A stretch of DNA of 64,000 nucleotides from Rhodovulum robiginosum (GCF_003944755.1 NZ_RWGU01000045.1:1-64000), one strand, 5' to 3'; positions 1 through 7,817 are shown, counted from the first letter of the stretch. The notes: generated by a model from the sequence alone, not told the origin. Translations and numbers: made by a program.

Positions 1-2848
1 TGACGAAATCGTCGCCATCCCCGCCGAAGACGAGGTCGGACAGCGCCGAGCCGGTGATCACGTCGTTGCCGGCCTGCCCGCGCAGGTCGTCGGCGCCGAA
101 GCCGCCGGCGATGGTGTCGTTGCCGCCGCCACCGAACACCTGGTCGTTGCCGTAGCCCGCGTCGATGTCATCGTTGCCGTCGCCCCCGAGGATCACGTCG
201 CGCCGGTCGGCCGAGGTGTCGCCGCCGAGGATCGTGTCGTCGCCGTCGCCGCCATTGATCGTGTCGGTGCCGTCGCCACCCTCGATGGTGTCGTCGCCGC
301 CATTGCCGATCAGCGTGTCGGCCCCGCCGAGGCCGCGGATCGTGTCGTCGCCCGCGCCGCCCTCCAGCTCGTCGTCGCCGGGCGTGCCGATCAGCGTGAG
401 GCCCACAGGGCCGGCATCCTCGATCACATCGATATCGACCCGCGTGTCGTCGCTCGGGTCGGTGCCGTCGAAGGCGCGGTAGATAAAGCTGTCGGTGCCG
501 AAGAAGCCGTCATCGGGCGTATAGGAAAAGCTGCCGTCGGAGCTGAGCACCAGCCGGCCGTCGGAAACGTCGCTGACCAGTTCGGCGGTCAGGTCGTCGC
601 CTTCCTCGTCGGTATCGTTGGACAGCACACCTTCCGCGGCATCGACGGAGAGCGTGACATCCTCGTCGGTCTCGTAGGTGTCGCGGTTGGCCTCGGGCCG
701 GTACTGGTCATCGTCGAGGATGGTCGCCTCGCCCGCCGGCGAAAGATCGACGGTGATCGTGGCCGATGACACGACCAGCGAGAATGTCTCGGCCACTTCC
801 ACCGAGTTGTCGCCGGTCACCGGCACCCGGACATAGGCCAGCCGCTGGCCTTCGACGAAGCTGATCGTGCCGTCGGTCTGGGTGTAATCCTCACCCGCCT
901 CTGCCGTGCCGTCGATGGTGGCATAGCTCAGTTCGAACGCGGACGGAGCCGGGGCGGAAAGCGAGATTTCGAACACCGCCTCGGCATCCTCGCCGTCGCC
1001 CTCGTCCAGAACCGGGCTGGAGACGAAGAGCGCCAGGTCCTGCGCGCTGCCGTCATCGTCGAGGATCCACGCGGTCGAGCGCAATACCGGGGCGCCGCCC
1101 GCCAGCGCGGCGTTCTCGGCATCGTAGACCTCAAGGACGATGCTTTCGTCGGTCTCGTCCACGCTGTCGGAGTCGATCCGGTATTGCACCGTCTTCGAGG
1201 TCTCGCCCGGCTCGAAGGTCACCTCCGTCCCGCTGAAATAGGCGTAGGCGTCGCTTTCCGCCTCGCCAGTGCCGGACAGGAAACGATAGTAGACCACCGT
1301 ATCGCCCGAGCCGGGCTCGTCCAGAGTTATCGTCCAGTTCAGGTAATTGCGGTCGCCACTGCCCGAGAGTTCGCTGGCCCAGCTCCCCTCGACCGAGACG
1401 GTCGGCTGGCCACCCAACGCGGCCCCCGCGTCGTCGTCCAAAATCGTGGCCTCGCCATTGGCCTCGGCATCCACCGGGCCGCCGGCATCGACGGCGAGGG
1501 TGAACATCTCGGTGCCTTCCAGGGTCTCGTCGCCCGAGACCGGCACCCGGACATAGGCCCGGCTCTGGCCCTCGACGAAGGTCAAGCTGCCGTCGGTTTG
1601 GGTGTAATCCTCGCCGGCCACGGCCGATCCGTCGACGGTCGAATAGCTCACCTCGAATTCCGACGGGGCGGGTTCGGAGAGCGACAGTTCGAACACCGCC
1701 TCTTGACTGCCGTCGTCACCCTCGACCAGCACCGGGCTGGAGACGAAGAGCGCCAGGTCCTGCGCGCTGCCGTCATCGTCGAGGATCCACGCCGTCGAGC
1801 GCAATACCGGGGCACCGCCCGCCAGCGCGGCGTTCTCGGCATCGTAGACCTCAAGGACGATGCTTTCGTCGGTCTCGTCCACGCTGTCGGAATCGATCCG
1901 GTATTGCACCGTCTTCGAGGTCTCGCCAGGTGCAAAGGTGACCGAAGTGCCGCTGAAATAGGCGTAGGCGTCGCGCTCTTTCTCCGCCGTGCCGGACAGG
2001 AAACGATAGTAAACCACCGTATCGCCCGAGCCGGGCTCATCCAGCGTTATCGTCCAGTTCAGGTAATTGCGGTCGCCACTGCCCGAGAGTTCGCTGGCCC
2101 AGCTCCCCTCGACCGAGACGGTCGGCTGGCCACCCAGCGCGGCCCCCGCGTCGTCGTCCAGGATGGTCGCCTCGCCATTGGCCTCGGCATCCACCGGGCC
2201 GCCGGCATCGACGGCGAGGCTGAAGGTCTCGGTGCCTTCGAGCGTGTTGTCGCCCGAGACCGGCACCCGGACGAAGGCGCGGCTCTGCCCGGCGACGAAG
2301 GTTGCGGTGCCTTCGGTTTGGTCATAGTCCTCGCCGGCCTTGGCCGATCCATCGACGGTTGTATAGGCCACCTCGAAGTTCGACGGCGCGGGCTCGGAGA
2401 GCGACAGCTCGAACACCGCGTCCCGCTCGCCGCTGTCACGCTCGACCAGAACCGGGTTCGACACGAAGAGCGCAAGATCCTGCGAACTGCCGTCATCGTC
2501 GAGGATCCACGCGGTCGAGCGCAGCACCGGCGCGCCGCCCGACAATGTCCCGTTCTCGACCCCGTAGACCTCCAGCACGATGCTTTCGTCGGTCTCGTCC
2601 ACGCTGTCCGAGTCGATCCGGTATTGGATCGTCTTCGAGGTCTCGCCGGGCGCGAAGGTGACCTCTGTTCCGCTGAAATAGGCGTAGGCGTCCCGCTCTT
2701 TCTCCGCCGTGCCGGACAGGAAGCGATAGTACACCACCGTATCGCCCGAGGTCGTCCCGCTCAGCGTGATCGTCCAGTTGAGGTAATTGCGATCCCCGCT
2801 GCCCGATAGCTCCGTCGTCGAGCCGCCGCTCAAGGTCACCGTTGCCAT
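1..2848 (-). CDS. Giant secreted Calx-beta / RTX repeat protein (3' end outside window)
   Basis: The reading frame opens at ATG 2848 and stays open to the window edge, so about 949 N-terminal codons are present and the C-terminus is missing. From the N-terminus it has three tandem units of exactly 240 residues, each rich in motifs such as SGSGDRNYLNWTI, TVVYYRFLSG, YRIDSDSVDETDESIVLEVY and ILDDD, which resemble Calx-beta calcium-binding folds. They are followed at about 730-450 by a cadherin-like segment (ANRDTYETDEDVTLSVDA, LSNDTDEEGDDL, GSFSYTPDDGFFGTDSF). From about position 400 down, glycine/aspartate nonapeptides (GGDGDDTI, GGGGNDTI) of the RTX type appear. RTX proteins are normally exported by type I secretion through a C-terminal signal, and calcium folds them outside the cell. 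There is no N-terminal signal peptide, as expected for that route. A GGGGG-rich ribosome site precedes the start. Adhesin or surface-layer role is inference. Confidence 0.85.
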   Translation of the reverse strand, partial: MATVTLSGGSTTELSGSGDRNYLNWTITLSGTTSGDTVVYYRFLSGTAEKERDAYAYFSGTEVTFAPGETSKTIQYRIDSDSVDETDESIVLEVYGVENGTLSGGAPVLRSTAWILDDDGSSQDLALFVSNPVLVERDSGERDAVFELSLSEPAPSNFEVAYTTVDGSAKAGEDYDQTEGTATFVAGQSRAFVRVPVSGDNTLEGTETFSLAVDAGGPVDAEANGEATILDDDAGAALGGQPTVSVEGSWASELSGSGDRNYLNWTITLDEPGSGDTVVYYRFLSGTAEKERDAYAYFSGTSVTFAPGETSKTVQYRIDSDSVDETDESIVLEVYDAENAALAGGAPVLRSTAWILDDDGSAQDLALFVSSPVLVEGDDGSQEAVFELSLSEPAPSEFEVSYSTVDGSAVAGEDYTQTDGSLTFVEGQSRAYVRVPVSGDETLEGTEMFTLAVDAGGPVDAEANGEATILDDDAGAALGGQPTVSVEGSWASELSGSGDRNYLNWTITLDEPGSGDTVVYYRFLSGTGEAESDAYAYFSGTEVTFEPGETSKTVQYRIDSDSVDETDESIVLEVYDAENAALAGGAPVLRSTAWILDDDGSAQDLALFVSSPVLDEGDGEDAEAVFEISLSAPAPSAFELSYATIDGTAEAGEDYTQTDGTISFVEGQRLAYVRVPVTGDNSVEVAETFSLVVSSATITVDLSPAGEATILDDDQYRPEANRDTYETDEDVTLSVDAAEGVLSNDTDEEGDDLTAELVSDVSDGRLVLSSDGSFSYTPDDGFFGTDSFIYRAFDGTDPSDDTRVDIDVIEDAGPVGLTLIGTPGDDELEGGAGDDTIRGLGGADTLIGNGGDDTIEGGDGTDTINGGDGDDTILGGDTSADRRDVILGGDGNDDIDAGYGNDQVFGGGGNDTIAGGFGADDLRGQAGNDVITGSALSDLVFGGDGDDFV
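689..2848 (-). repeat. Three tandem 720-bp units inside the RTX gene
   Basis: Blocks of sequence recur at an exact spacing of 720 bp, for example at 1321, 2041 and 2761, at 1021, 1741 and 2461, and at 781, 1501 and 2221. The units are therefore roughly 2848-2129, 2128-1409 and 1408-689, with no indels between them. Each encodes 240 residues, about two Calx-beta-like domains. Similarity is patchy: some stretches are nearly identical between the second and third units (about 1018-1205 against 1738-1925), while others have clearly diverged. Confidence 0.9.
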
Positions 2849-2960
2849 GTCACTTGCCCCCACAAGTCAATAACTCAAGAAAATAGGCGCCCCGCCCGCG
2901 CAAGGCGCCACTCGCATGGGGCGAACTGTCGCACACTCCTTGAAACGGAAAAACTACGGT

Positions 2961-2978
2961 ATTCCTGACTTGCGGAAT
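2961..2978. promoter_or_regulatory. Inverted repeat ATTCC-N8-GGAAT in the gapR/RTX intergenic gap
   Basis: The 163-bp gap between the end of gapR and the start of the RTX gene holds a perfect 5-bp inverted repeat, ATTCC at 2961-2965 and GGAAT at 2974-2978. It lies about 115 bp upstream of the RTX start. It could be an operator, but arms this short can arise by chance and no promoter hexamers are convincing. Confidence 0.25.
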
Positions 2979-3011
2979 CGAAAAATGGCCGATTCGATGG
3001 GGATGCCGGCC

Positions 3012-3272
3012 TCAGGCCATGCCCAGCGCCTCTTTGTACATCTCCAGCACCGCCTCCTCCTCGGCGATGTCGTCCTTGTCGCGCTTTCTCAGCGCGATCA
3101 CCTTGCGCATCACCTTGGTGTCGTAGCCGCGGGCCTTGGCCTCGGCCATCACCTCTTTCTGCTGCTCGGCGATGTCCTTTTTCTCGGCCTCCAGCCGCTC
3201 GAACCGTTCGATGAACTGGCGCAGCTCGTCGGCGGTGACGCGGTAGCTGGCCTGTTGGTCGGTTTCTTCCAT
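3012..3272 (-). CDS. gapR: GapR-family DNA-binding protein (DUF2312)
   Basis: This 86-residue protein matches the DUF2312/GapR family in length and content: an N-terminal helical segment (TADELRQFIERFERLEAEKK), the conserved AEAKARGYD..VMRKVIALRK block, and a C-terminal helix ending in YKEALGMA. GapR of Caulobacter is a nucleoid-associated protein that binds overtwisted, AT-rich DNA ahead of replication and transcription forks and stimulates topoisomerases. The ATG at 3272 was chosen because family members begin close to the ADELRQFIER segment. The frame extends upstream to 3479, but that extension is proline-rich and unlike the family. The gene is divergent from the small membrane protein at 3412. 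Confidence 0.92.
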   Translation of the reverse strand: MEETDQQASYRVTADELRQFIERFERLEAEKKDIAEQQKEVMAEAKARGYDTKVMRKVIALRKRDKDDIAEEEAVLEMYKEALGMA

Positions 3273-3411
3273 GTGCTGCCTCGTTTTTCGGGGGATCTCC
3301 GCTGGGGTGAGTAGCGCCCGGCCCGGCCCGCCGCAAGCCCCGCCCTTGCGCGAGGGCGGCGCTTGGACTAGGCCCCGGGGCGGCGGTAAAGCAAGGATGG
3401 GGGCACGGGGC

Positions 3412-3627
3412 ATGGACTGGCTGATCTGGCTGGGAGCGGCGATTTCCGTTTTGGGGCTGGTCGGCCTCGTCTGGTGCATCTTGCAGGCGATGAAGGCCCG
3501 CCGCGCCGGGCTGGCCGAGGACGCGCTGCGCGCCCGTCTGCAACAGCTTGTCGCCTACAACCTTGCCGCGATGGGGCTGTCGGGGCTGGGGCTGATGGCG
3601 GTGATCGTCGGGATCGCCCTGGCCTGA
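3412..3627 (+). CDS. Small two-helix membrane protein, unknown function
   Basis: A 71-residue protein that begins MDWLIWLGAAISVLGLVGL, giving a first transmembrane helix at about residues 3-24. A charged, basic/acidic connector follows (KARRAGLAEDALRARLQQLV), then a second helix over about residues 45-70 ending in the C-terminal residues GIALA. An AAGGA sequence lies 13 bp upstream of this ATG. A second in-frame ATG at 3397 is possible but sits almost on top of that ribosome site. I do not recognise a named family. Divergent from gapR and convergent with the FadJ-like gene, so it is probably monocistronic. Confidence 0.65.
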   Translation: MDWLIWLGAAISVLGLVGLVWCILQAMKARRAGLAEDALRARLQQLVAYNLAAMGLSGLGLMAVIVGIALA

Positions 3628-3635
3628 AGGGCGCC

Positions 3636-5714
3636 TCAGCCGTTGAGGTCGGCGAAATGCCGGCCGTTCTTGATCAAATCGTCAAATAGCGGCGCGGGTG
3701 TCCAGAGCACCGGGTCGTCCTCGGCCAGCACCCTGAGCGTGCTGCGCATGCGCAGCAGCCCGGCCAGATCGGCGGCCTCCATCGGCCCGCCCCGCCAGCG
3801 CGGAAAACCGAACCCGTGGATCGCCGCGACATCGACGTCGGACGGGCGCCTGGCGATCTTGCCCTCGACCAGCCTGGCACCCGTATTGGCCATGGCCGCC
3901 AGCACCCTCTGCACGATCTCGCCCTCGGGCACGGTGCGCGGCCGGATGCCCTTGGCGGCGCGTTCTTCGGCCAGGCGCGCGGCCATGTCCGGGTCTTCGG
4001 CGGGGCCCGCGCCTTCGGGATAGAGGTAATAGCCGCGCCCCGTGGACACGCCCAGGCGCCCGGCCTCGCACAGCCGGTCGGCGATCTCGACATAGCGCGC
4101 GCCCGCGGGCCGCGTCGCATCCTGACGGCGGCGGGCCTCCCAGAAATGGTCGAGGCCGACGGTGTCGACCAGCCGGTAGAGCCCGCGGGCAAAGCCGTAG
4201 CCCACGAGCGCGGAATCCACCTGATACGGGGTGGCGCCCTCTTCCAACAGCGCGTCGGCGACATCGAGCGCGGCGCTGAGCACCGCGCGCGCGACGAAAC
4301 CCTCGGCTATGCCGCTGCTCAGCGGGATCGCGCCCAGCTTTTGCGCCAGCGCAAAGGCCGTGGCCACGGCCTCGGGCCCGGTGCGCGCGCCCGGCACCAC
4401 CTCGACCAGCCGTATCGGCGAGATCGGCAGAGCGGGATGGAGCCCAACGGCATCGGCCGGCCGGCCGCTGCCGGCGGCCAGCCGGTCGAGATCGGGCGCT
4501 TCCGTCGCCGAGGCGAGGCAGGCATCGGCGCGCAGCACCCGGCCGAGCCGGCGATAAAACGCCGGGTCGCGCCTGAGCCCGGTCTCGATCAGCATATCCG
4601 CCCCGCCGAGCGCCTCCAGCCGGGTCGCCCCGGCGAGCCGCGCCCAGCTTTTGGCGCGGGCGGCATGGTCGAGCCGCCCCGCGGACACGGCGTCGGAATA
4701 GAGTGCATCCAGCCGTTCGACCCCGCCGGCCAGGGCCGCATCGTTCTCTTCGTAAAGCGCCACGTCCAGCCCGGCATCGAGGCAGGCGGCGGTCAACGCC
4801 ACACCGGTGGCGTCGGCCCCTGCAATGGCCACATGGCGCAGCGGGCGCGGCCTGGCGGCGCGGGCCGGGCGCGCGGCGCGCCGTTCGGCCAGAAATGCAT
4901 GGCGCTGGGCCCTGGAGGCGTCGGAGCTGCGGCAATCCTCGTAGGCGGCGCGCTCGAAGGCGAGCCCTGCCTCGAAGGGCAGCAGAAGCGCGGCCTCGAC
5001 ACAATCGACGATCTTGCCGGGTGCCGGCATCGGGCTGGCCAAAACCTGCGCGCGCCGGCGCTTGAGGGCCTGCAGGGCTGCGGCCGAATCGCCGGGCAGG
5101 TGCGCGACCTCGCTCAACCGGCGCGGTGGTCGGCCCTCGGCGATCAGCTCTTCGGCAAAGCGCATCGCGCTGCCGCCCAGGTCGTTTTCAAACACACGGT
5201 CGACGAGGCCCAGCCGGGCCGCCTCGGGCGCGGCGACGGGTTTGCCCACCAGCATCATCTCGAGCGCAGGTTCGGCCCCGATCAGCCGCGGCAGGCGCTG
5301 GGTGGCACCGGCCGAGGGCGGCAGGCCAAGGGTGATGTCCGGCAGCGCCATGTGAGTGCCGGCGGCGGCGACGCGGTAATGGGCCGCGAGCGCCAACTCC
5401 AGCCCCGCGCCGGAGACCGAGCCATGCAGCAGTGCGATGACCGGGCAATCGAGCGCTTCGAGCCTCGCGCACAGATCGTGCAGCGCGGGCCCATGCGGCG
5501 GCGCGTCATGGGTGGCGGGCTCGACCCCGGCGGAAAAGCCCCTGCCCTCGCCGCCGATCAGCAGTGCTTTCAGCCCTGGCGCGGCATGCGCCTTGGCCAA
5601 GGCCTCGTCCAGCCCGGCGCGCATCGCCTCGGTCAGCATGTTGAAGGGGGGCGCGGACAGCACGATCCGCCCCACCCCGCCGTCGGATAGCTCGAACCTG
5701 GCCGCCTGCCCCAT
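3636..5714 (-). CDS. FadJ-like enoyl-CoA hydratase / 3-hydroxyacyl-CoA dehydrogenase with altered active sites
   Basis: A 692-residue two-part beta-oxidation protein. Residues about 5-200 are a crotonase domain (GRGFSAGVE oxyanion region, HGSVSGAGLELALAAHYR). Residues about 290-480 form the NAD-binding half, and about 495-690 the C-terminal 3-hydroxyacyl-CoA dehydrogenase domains. The first catalytic glutamate of the hydratase is present (E106), but the second, normally in a PE motif, is aspartate (LPD, D126). The dinucleotide-binding GxGxxG reads GADATG (299-304), the usual SNTSS reads SATEA (402-406), and GFxxNR reads GFVARA (472-477). The catalytic His (H426) and Glu (E438, LVEVV) remain. 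ATG 5714 (MGQAARFEL) was preferred to a start 7 codons upstream because it directly precedes the domain. It may have low activity or a specialised acyl-CoA substrate. Confidence 0.85.
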   Translation of the reverse strand: MGQAARFELSDGGVGRIVLSAPPFNMLTEAMRAGLDEALAKAHAAPGLKALLIGGEGRGFSAGVEPATHDAPPHGPALHDLCARLEALDCPVIALLHGSVSGAGLELALAAHYRVAAAGTHMALPDITLGLPPSAGATQRLPRLIGAEPALEMMLVGKPVAAPEAARLGLVDRVFENDLGGSAMRFAEELIAEGRPPRRLSEVAHLPGDSAAALQALKRRRAQVLASPMPAPGKIVDCVEAALLLPFEAGLAFERAAYEDCRSSDASRAQRHAFLAERRAARPARAARPRPLRHVAIAGADATGVALTAACLDAGLDVALYEENDAALAGGVERLDALYSDAVSAGRLDHAARAKSWARLAGATRLEALGGADMLIETGLRRDPAFYRRLGRVLRADACLASATEAPDLDRLAAGSGRPADAVGLHPALPISPIRLVEVVPGARTGPEAVATAFALAQKLGAIPLSSGIAEGFVARAVLSAALDVADALLEEGATPYQVDSALVGYGFARGLYRLVDTVGLDHFWEARRRQDATRPAGARYVEIADRLCEAGRLGVSTGRGYYLYPEGAGPAEDPDMAARLAEERAAKGIRPRTVPEGEIVQRVLAAMANTGARLVEGKIARRPSDVDVAAIHGFGFPRWRGGPMEAADLAGLLRMRSTLRVLAEDDPVLWTPAPLFDDLIKNGRHFADLNG

Positions 5715-5758
5715 TGCCGTTCCCCTGCATCGCACACGACCGCCGAAACACGTCGTGC

Positions 5759-5779
5759 CTCAAAGCATTAATCTTTGAG
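5759..5779. promoter_or_regulatory. Perfect inverted repeat CTCAAAG-N7-CTTTGAG, possible operator
   Basis: CTCAAAG (5759-5765) and CTTTGAG (5773-5779) flank an AT-only-like centre CATTAAT. The repeat is centred about 55 bp upstream of the FadJ-like start, in a 105-bp gap. There is no T-run on either side, so it is more likely a repressor site, of TetR size, than a terminator. Confidence 0.45.
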
Positions 5780-5819
5780 AACGGGGGGTAAGGCAATGCC
5801 CGAGCAGCCCCGCCCGGGG

Positions 5820-6032
5820 CTAGACGGGCATGTTGTCGTACATGTCGTCGGAGTCGTCGTCCTCGAGTTCCTTTTCGAGGCGCAGGATATCCTCGGGCAC
5901 GGGCAGGCCCATCGCGCGCAACTCTGAAATCTTTTCGCGCAGTTCTTCCTGCAGGATGTGCCGGTCCTCGGGCCGCTTCTCGATCTCTTCGAGAAGCAGC
6001 GCGATGCCGCTCTTGAGCTGTTCAAAGGCCAT
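5820..6032 (-). CDS. Conserved small acidic protein, unknown function
   Basis: A 70-residue protein. Residues 1-50 are predicted helical (MAFEQLKSGIALLLEEIEKR, then ILQEELREKISELRAMGL), and the end is strongly acidic (ELEDDDSDDMYDNM). The heptad-like leucine pattern suggests a helical hairpin or coiled coil. An AGGGAGGACC ribosome site precedes the ATG at 6032. It sits between the DksA-like gene and the FadJ-like gene on the same strand. I do not recognise a characterised family. Confidence 0.75.
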   Translation of the reverse strand: MAFEQLKSGIALLLEEIEKRPEDRHILQEELREKISELRAMGLPVPEDILRLEKELEDDDSDDMYDNMPV

Positions 6033-6074
6033 GTGGTCCTCCCTGTTACCGCATTGCGCCCGGCCGCCGGCGGC

Positions 6075-6299
6075 TCAGTCGAGGGCATCCTCCCCCTGCG
6101 CCCAGGGCGACGGGTCGCCCGGGCGGCGGTGCGCGCTGCCGCGCTCCGACGTCAGCCGCTGGTGCACCCGTTGGGCCACCAGCCCCGACCGCAGGACGGC
6201 CTCGATCTGCGCCCGAAGCAATTGCCGGGCGGCCGCTTCGTTCACCATCCCTTCCGGTTGCCCGCCGCTGCGGGCCCGTCTTTCGTAGCCATTCACCAT
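6075..6299 (-). CDS. Hypothetical small protein
   Basis: A 74-codon frame starting MVNGYERRARSGGQPEG, with a helical middle section (EAAARQLLRAQIEAVLRSGL) and a basic, proline-rich tail. The frame can be extended to 6332, but the ATG at 6299 gives a more plausible start. It fills the gap between two minus-strand genes. I see no domain or diagnostic motif, so coding status rests mainly on position and a helix-forming core. Confidence 0.4.
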   Translation of the reverse strand: MVNGYERRARSGGQPEGMVNEAAARQLLRAQIEAVLRSGLVAQRVHQRLTSERGSAHRRPGDPSPWAQGEDALD

Positions 6300-6359
6300 A
6301 TCACATCCCGTCAGTTCACGCGTTTGCAGCATTTTTTTGCCGCCTACGTCACTATTCGC

Positions 6360-6677
6360 TTACGTCGCACAGCTGCGGCAAAACGGCGTCGCAGGCAAAA
6401 GATCCAACCGCTCTTCAGCGATCGATTCGCCGCAACGAACACAGAATCCATAGCTTTCATCTTCAATGCGGCGCAGCGCCGCGCGAATCTGCTCGATCTC
6501 GGCCAGCCCCTGGCTGCCGATCCCTTCGAGTACCTCGTCCTCTTCGCGCTCGACCGCCAACTCGGACCAATCGCGCGACTGGTGGGCATCAAGCTCGGTC
6601 TCGATATCCTTGAGACGGTGGTCGAGTTCGCCCAGGCGATCGACCAGTTGCTTTTCGCGTTCTTTCAGCGCTTTCAT
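6360..6677 (-). CDS. DksA/TraR-family C4 zinc-finger protein
   Basis: A 105-residue protein with a long N-terminal helical, coiled-coil-like region (residues 1-75, rich in Glu/Lys/Leu heptads). A C-terminal four-cysteine zinc finger follows, with C79, C82, C100 and C103 (FCVRCG ... PFCRSC). This is the DksA/TraR layout, in which the coiled coil enters the RNA polymerase secondary channel. The DxxDxA acidic tip motif of classical DksA is not evident; the tip region instead reads DWSELAVEREEDEVLE, so a ppGpp-DksA role cannot be assumed. It is divergent from the persulfide dioxygenase gene and shares a 141-bp intergenic region with it. Confidence 0.85.
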   Translation of the reverse strand: MKALKEREKQLVDRLGELDHRLKDIETELDAHQSRDWSELAVEREEDEVLEGIGSQGLAEIEQIRAALRRIEDESYGFCVRCGESIAEERLDLLPATPFCRSCAT

Positions 6678-6730
6678 GCGCCCCTCCCAGACTGTTCCGG
6701 CGACGGTGGCACGGGCGGCGGTGGGCTTCC

Positions 6731-6744
6731 TTGATGCACGTCAA
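6731..6744 (+). promoter_or_regulatory. FNR/FnrL-type box TTGAT-GCAC-GTCAA
   Basis: The sequence fits the relaxed CRP/FNR-family consensus TTGAY-N4-RTCAA exactly. Its centre is 81.5 bp upstream of the persulfide dioxygenase ATG. A class II position (centre at -41.5) would put the transcription start near 6779, downstream of an A/T-rich stretch. It could also serve the divergent DksA-like gene, whose start is 60 bp away on the other side. Confidence 0.5.
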
Positions 6745-6754
6745 ATTTGCCAAC

Positions 6755-6768
6755 GTTGCCATTGCAAC
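6755..6768. promoter_or_regulatory. Inverted repeat GTTGC-N4-GCAAC upstream of the persulfide dioxygenase
   Basis: GTTGC (6755-6759) and GCAAC (6764-6768) form a perfect repeat. It overlaps a possible -35 hexamer TTGCAA (6762-6767), which sits 16 bp before a possible -10 at CATATG (6784-6789). This arrangement suits a repressor. Persulfide dioxygenase genes are often controlled by an ArsR-type sulfide sensor (BigR), but no such gene is visible in this window. Confidence 0.4.
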
Positions 6769-6818
6769 AAATTAAAACAATCGCATATGTTTACAGAGCT
6801 TCTAAAGGAGGGAGATCG

Positions 6819-7682
6819 ATGTCACCCGAAGTGAAAGCGTTCTTCGACGAGGCGACCAATACCGTCTCTTACGTGGTGCGCGACCCGATGAGCAAAAAGG
6901 CCGCGATCATCGACAGCGTTCTGGATTTCGACTACGCCTCGGGGCACACCGATACCAGTTCGGCCGACGAGATCATCGCCTGGGTCAAGGATCAGGCGTT
7001 CGAGGTCGAGTGGCTGCTGGAGACCCATGTCCATGCCGACCACCTGTCGGCGGCGCCCTACCTGCAAAAGCACCTGGGCGGCAAGATCGGTATCGGCGAA
7101 AAGATCAAGGTCGTGCAGGACACCTTCGGCAAGGTGTTCAACGAAGGCACCGAGTTCCAGCGCGACGGCAGCCAGTTCGACCGGCTGTTCAGCCAGGGCG
7201 ACAGCTTTCATATCGGCCAGATGCGCGGCGACGTGCTGCACACGCCCGGCCACACCCCGGCCTGCCTGACCTATGTCATCGGCGACGCGGCCTTCGTGGG
7301 CGACACGCTGTTCATGCCCGATTTCGGCACCGCCCGCTGCGACTTTCCCGGCGGCTCGGCCGAGACGCTGTACGAGTCGGTGCAGAAGATCCTCGCGTTG
7401 CCCGACGAGACCCGCATCTTCGTCGGCCACGACTACAAGGCGCCGGGCCGCGACCAGTATGCCTGGGAAACCACCGTGGGAGAGCAGAAAGCCAGGAACA
7501 TCCATATCGGCGGCGGCAACGACAAGGACGAGTTCGTCAAGATGCGCACCGAGCGCGACGCGACGCTGGCCATGCCCCGGCTGATCCTGCCCTCGCTGCA
7601 GGTCAACATGCGCGCCGGCCAGATGCCGCCGGCCGAGGATAACGGCACCGTCTATCTCAAGGTGCCGGTCAACAAGCTCTGA
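6819..7682 (+). CDS. MBL-fold persulfide dioxygenase (ETHE1/Blh-like)
   Basis: A 287-residue metallo-beta-lactamase-fold protein with the metal motif HVHADH (H70, H72, D74, H75), GHTPACLTY, and the later GDTLF and GHDY metal or active-site elements. The TVGEQK..N segment and the overall length match the ETHE1/Blh branch, which oxidises glutathione persulfide to sulfite and glutathione. ATG 6819 follows an AAAGGAGGGA ribosome site; an upstream in-frame start at 6747 would run through the promoter. The gene heads a plus-strand cluster with YeeE/YedE half-transporters and a DUF442 sulfurtransferase, a context typical of sulfide and persulfide detoxification. Regulation by an FNR-family protein and by a repressor is suggested by the sites just upstream. 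Confidence 0.88.
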   Translation: MSPEVKAFFDEATNTVSYVVRDPMSKKAAIIDSVLDFDYASGHTDTSSADEIIAWVKDQAFEVEWLLETHVHADHLSAAPYLQKHLGGKIGIGEKIKVVQDTFGKVFNEGTEFQRDGSQFDRLFSQGDSFHIGQMRGDVLHTPGHTPACLTYVIGDAAFVGDTLFMPDFGTARCDFPGGSAETLYESVQKILALPDETRIFVGHDYKAPGRDQYAWETTVGEQKARNIHIGGGNDKDEFVKMRTERDATLAMPRLILPSLQVNMRAGQMPPAEDNGTVYLKVPVNKL

Positions 7683-7747
7683 GCGGGCGGGGCGGCGCGG
7701 GGCGATTGGGAGACCGCACCGCGCAACCGGGCCCATAGCTCGGCTCG

Positions 7748-7774
7748 GTCACCGGCCGGATCCGGGCCGGTGAC
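7748..7774 (+). terminator. Hairpin between persulfide dioxygenase and YeeE gene
   Basis: A perfect 10-bp stem, GTCACCGGCC (7748-7757) with GGCCGGTGAC (7765-7774) and a 7-base loop, is followed by GTTTC. The U-run is only three bases, so it may be a partial terminator that lowers expression of the downstream transporter genes relative to the dioxygenase. Confidence 0.55.
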
Positions 7775-7817
7775 GTTTCGGCAACCGCCCCCAATTGGGA
7801 CAAGGGACAAATCCACC

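Noticed and set aside
1-480. Short periodic GC-rich pattern resembling a repeat array
   Set aside because: The period is 27 bp in coding frame and encodes RTX nonapeptides; there are no unique spacers, so it is not CRISPR.
1184-2809. 541-codon plus-strand frame opposite the Calx-beta repeats
   Set aside because: Its apparent internal repeats only mirror the 720-bp units of the minus-strand gene.
3669-3686. TTGATCAAATCGTCAA sequence resembling an FNR box
   Set aside because: The spacer between half-sites is six bases, not four, and it lies inside the coding end of the FadJ-like gene.
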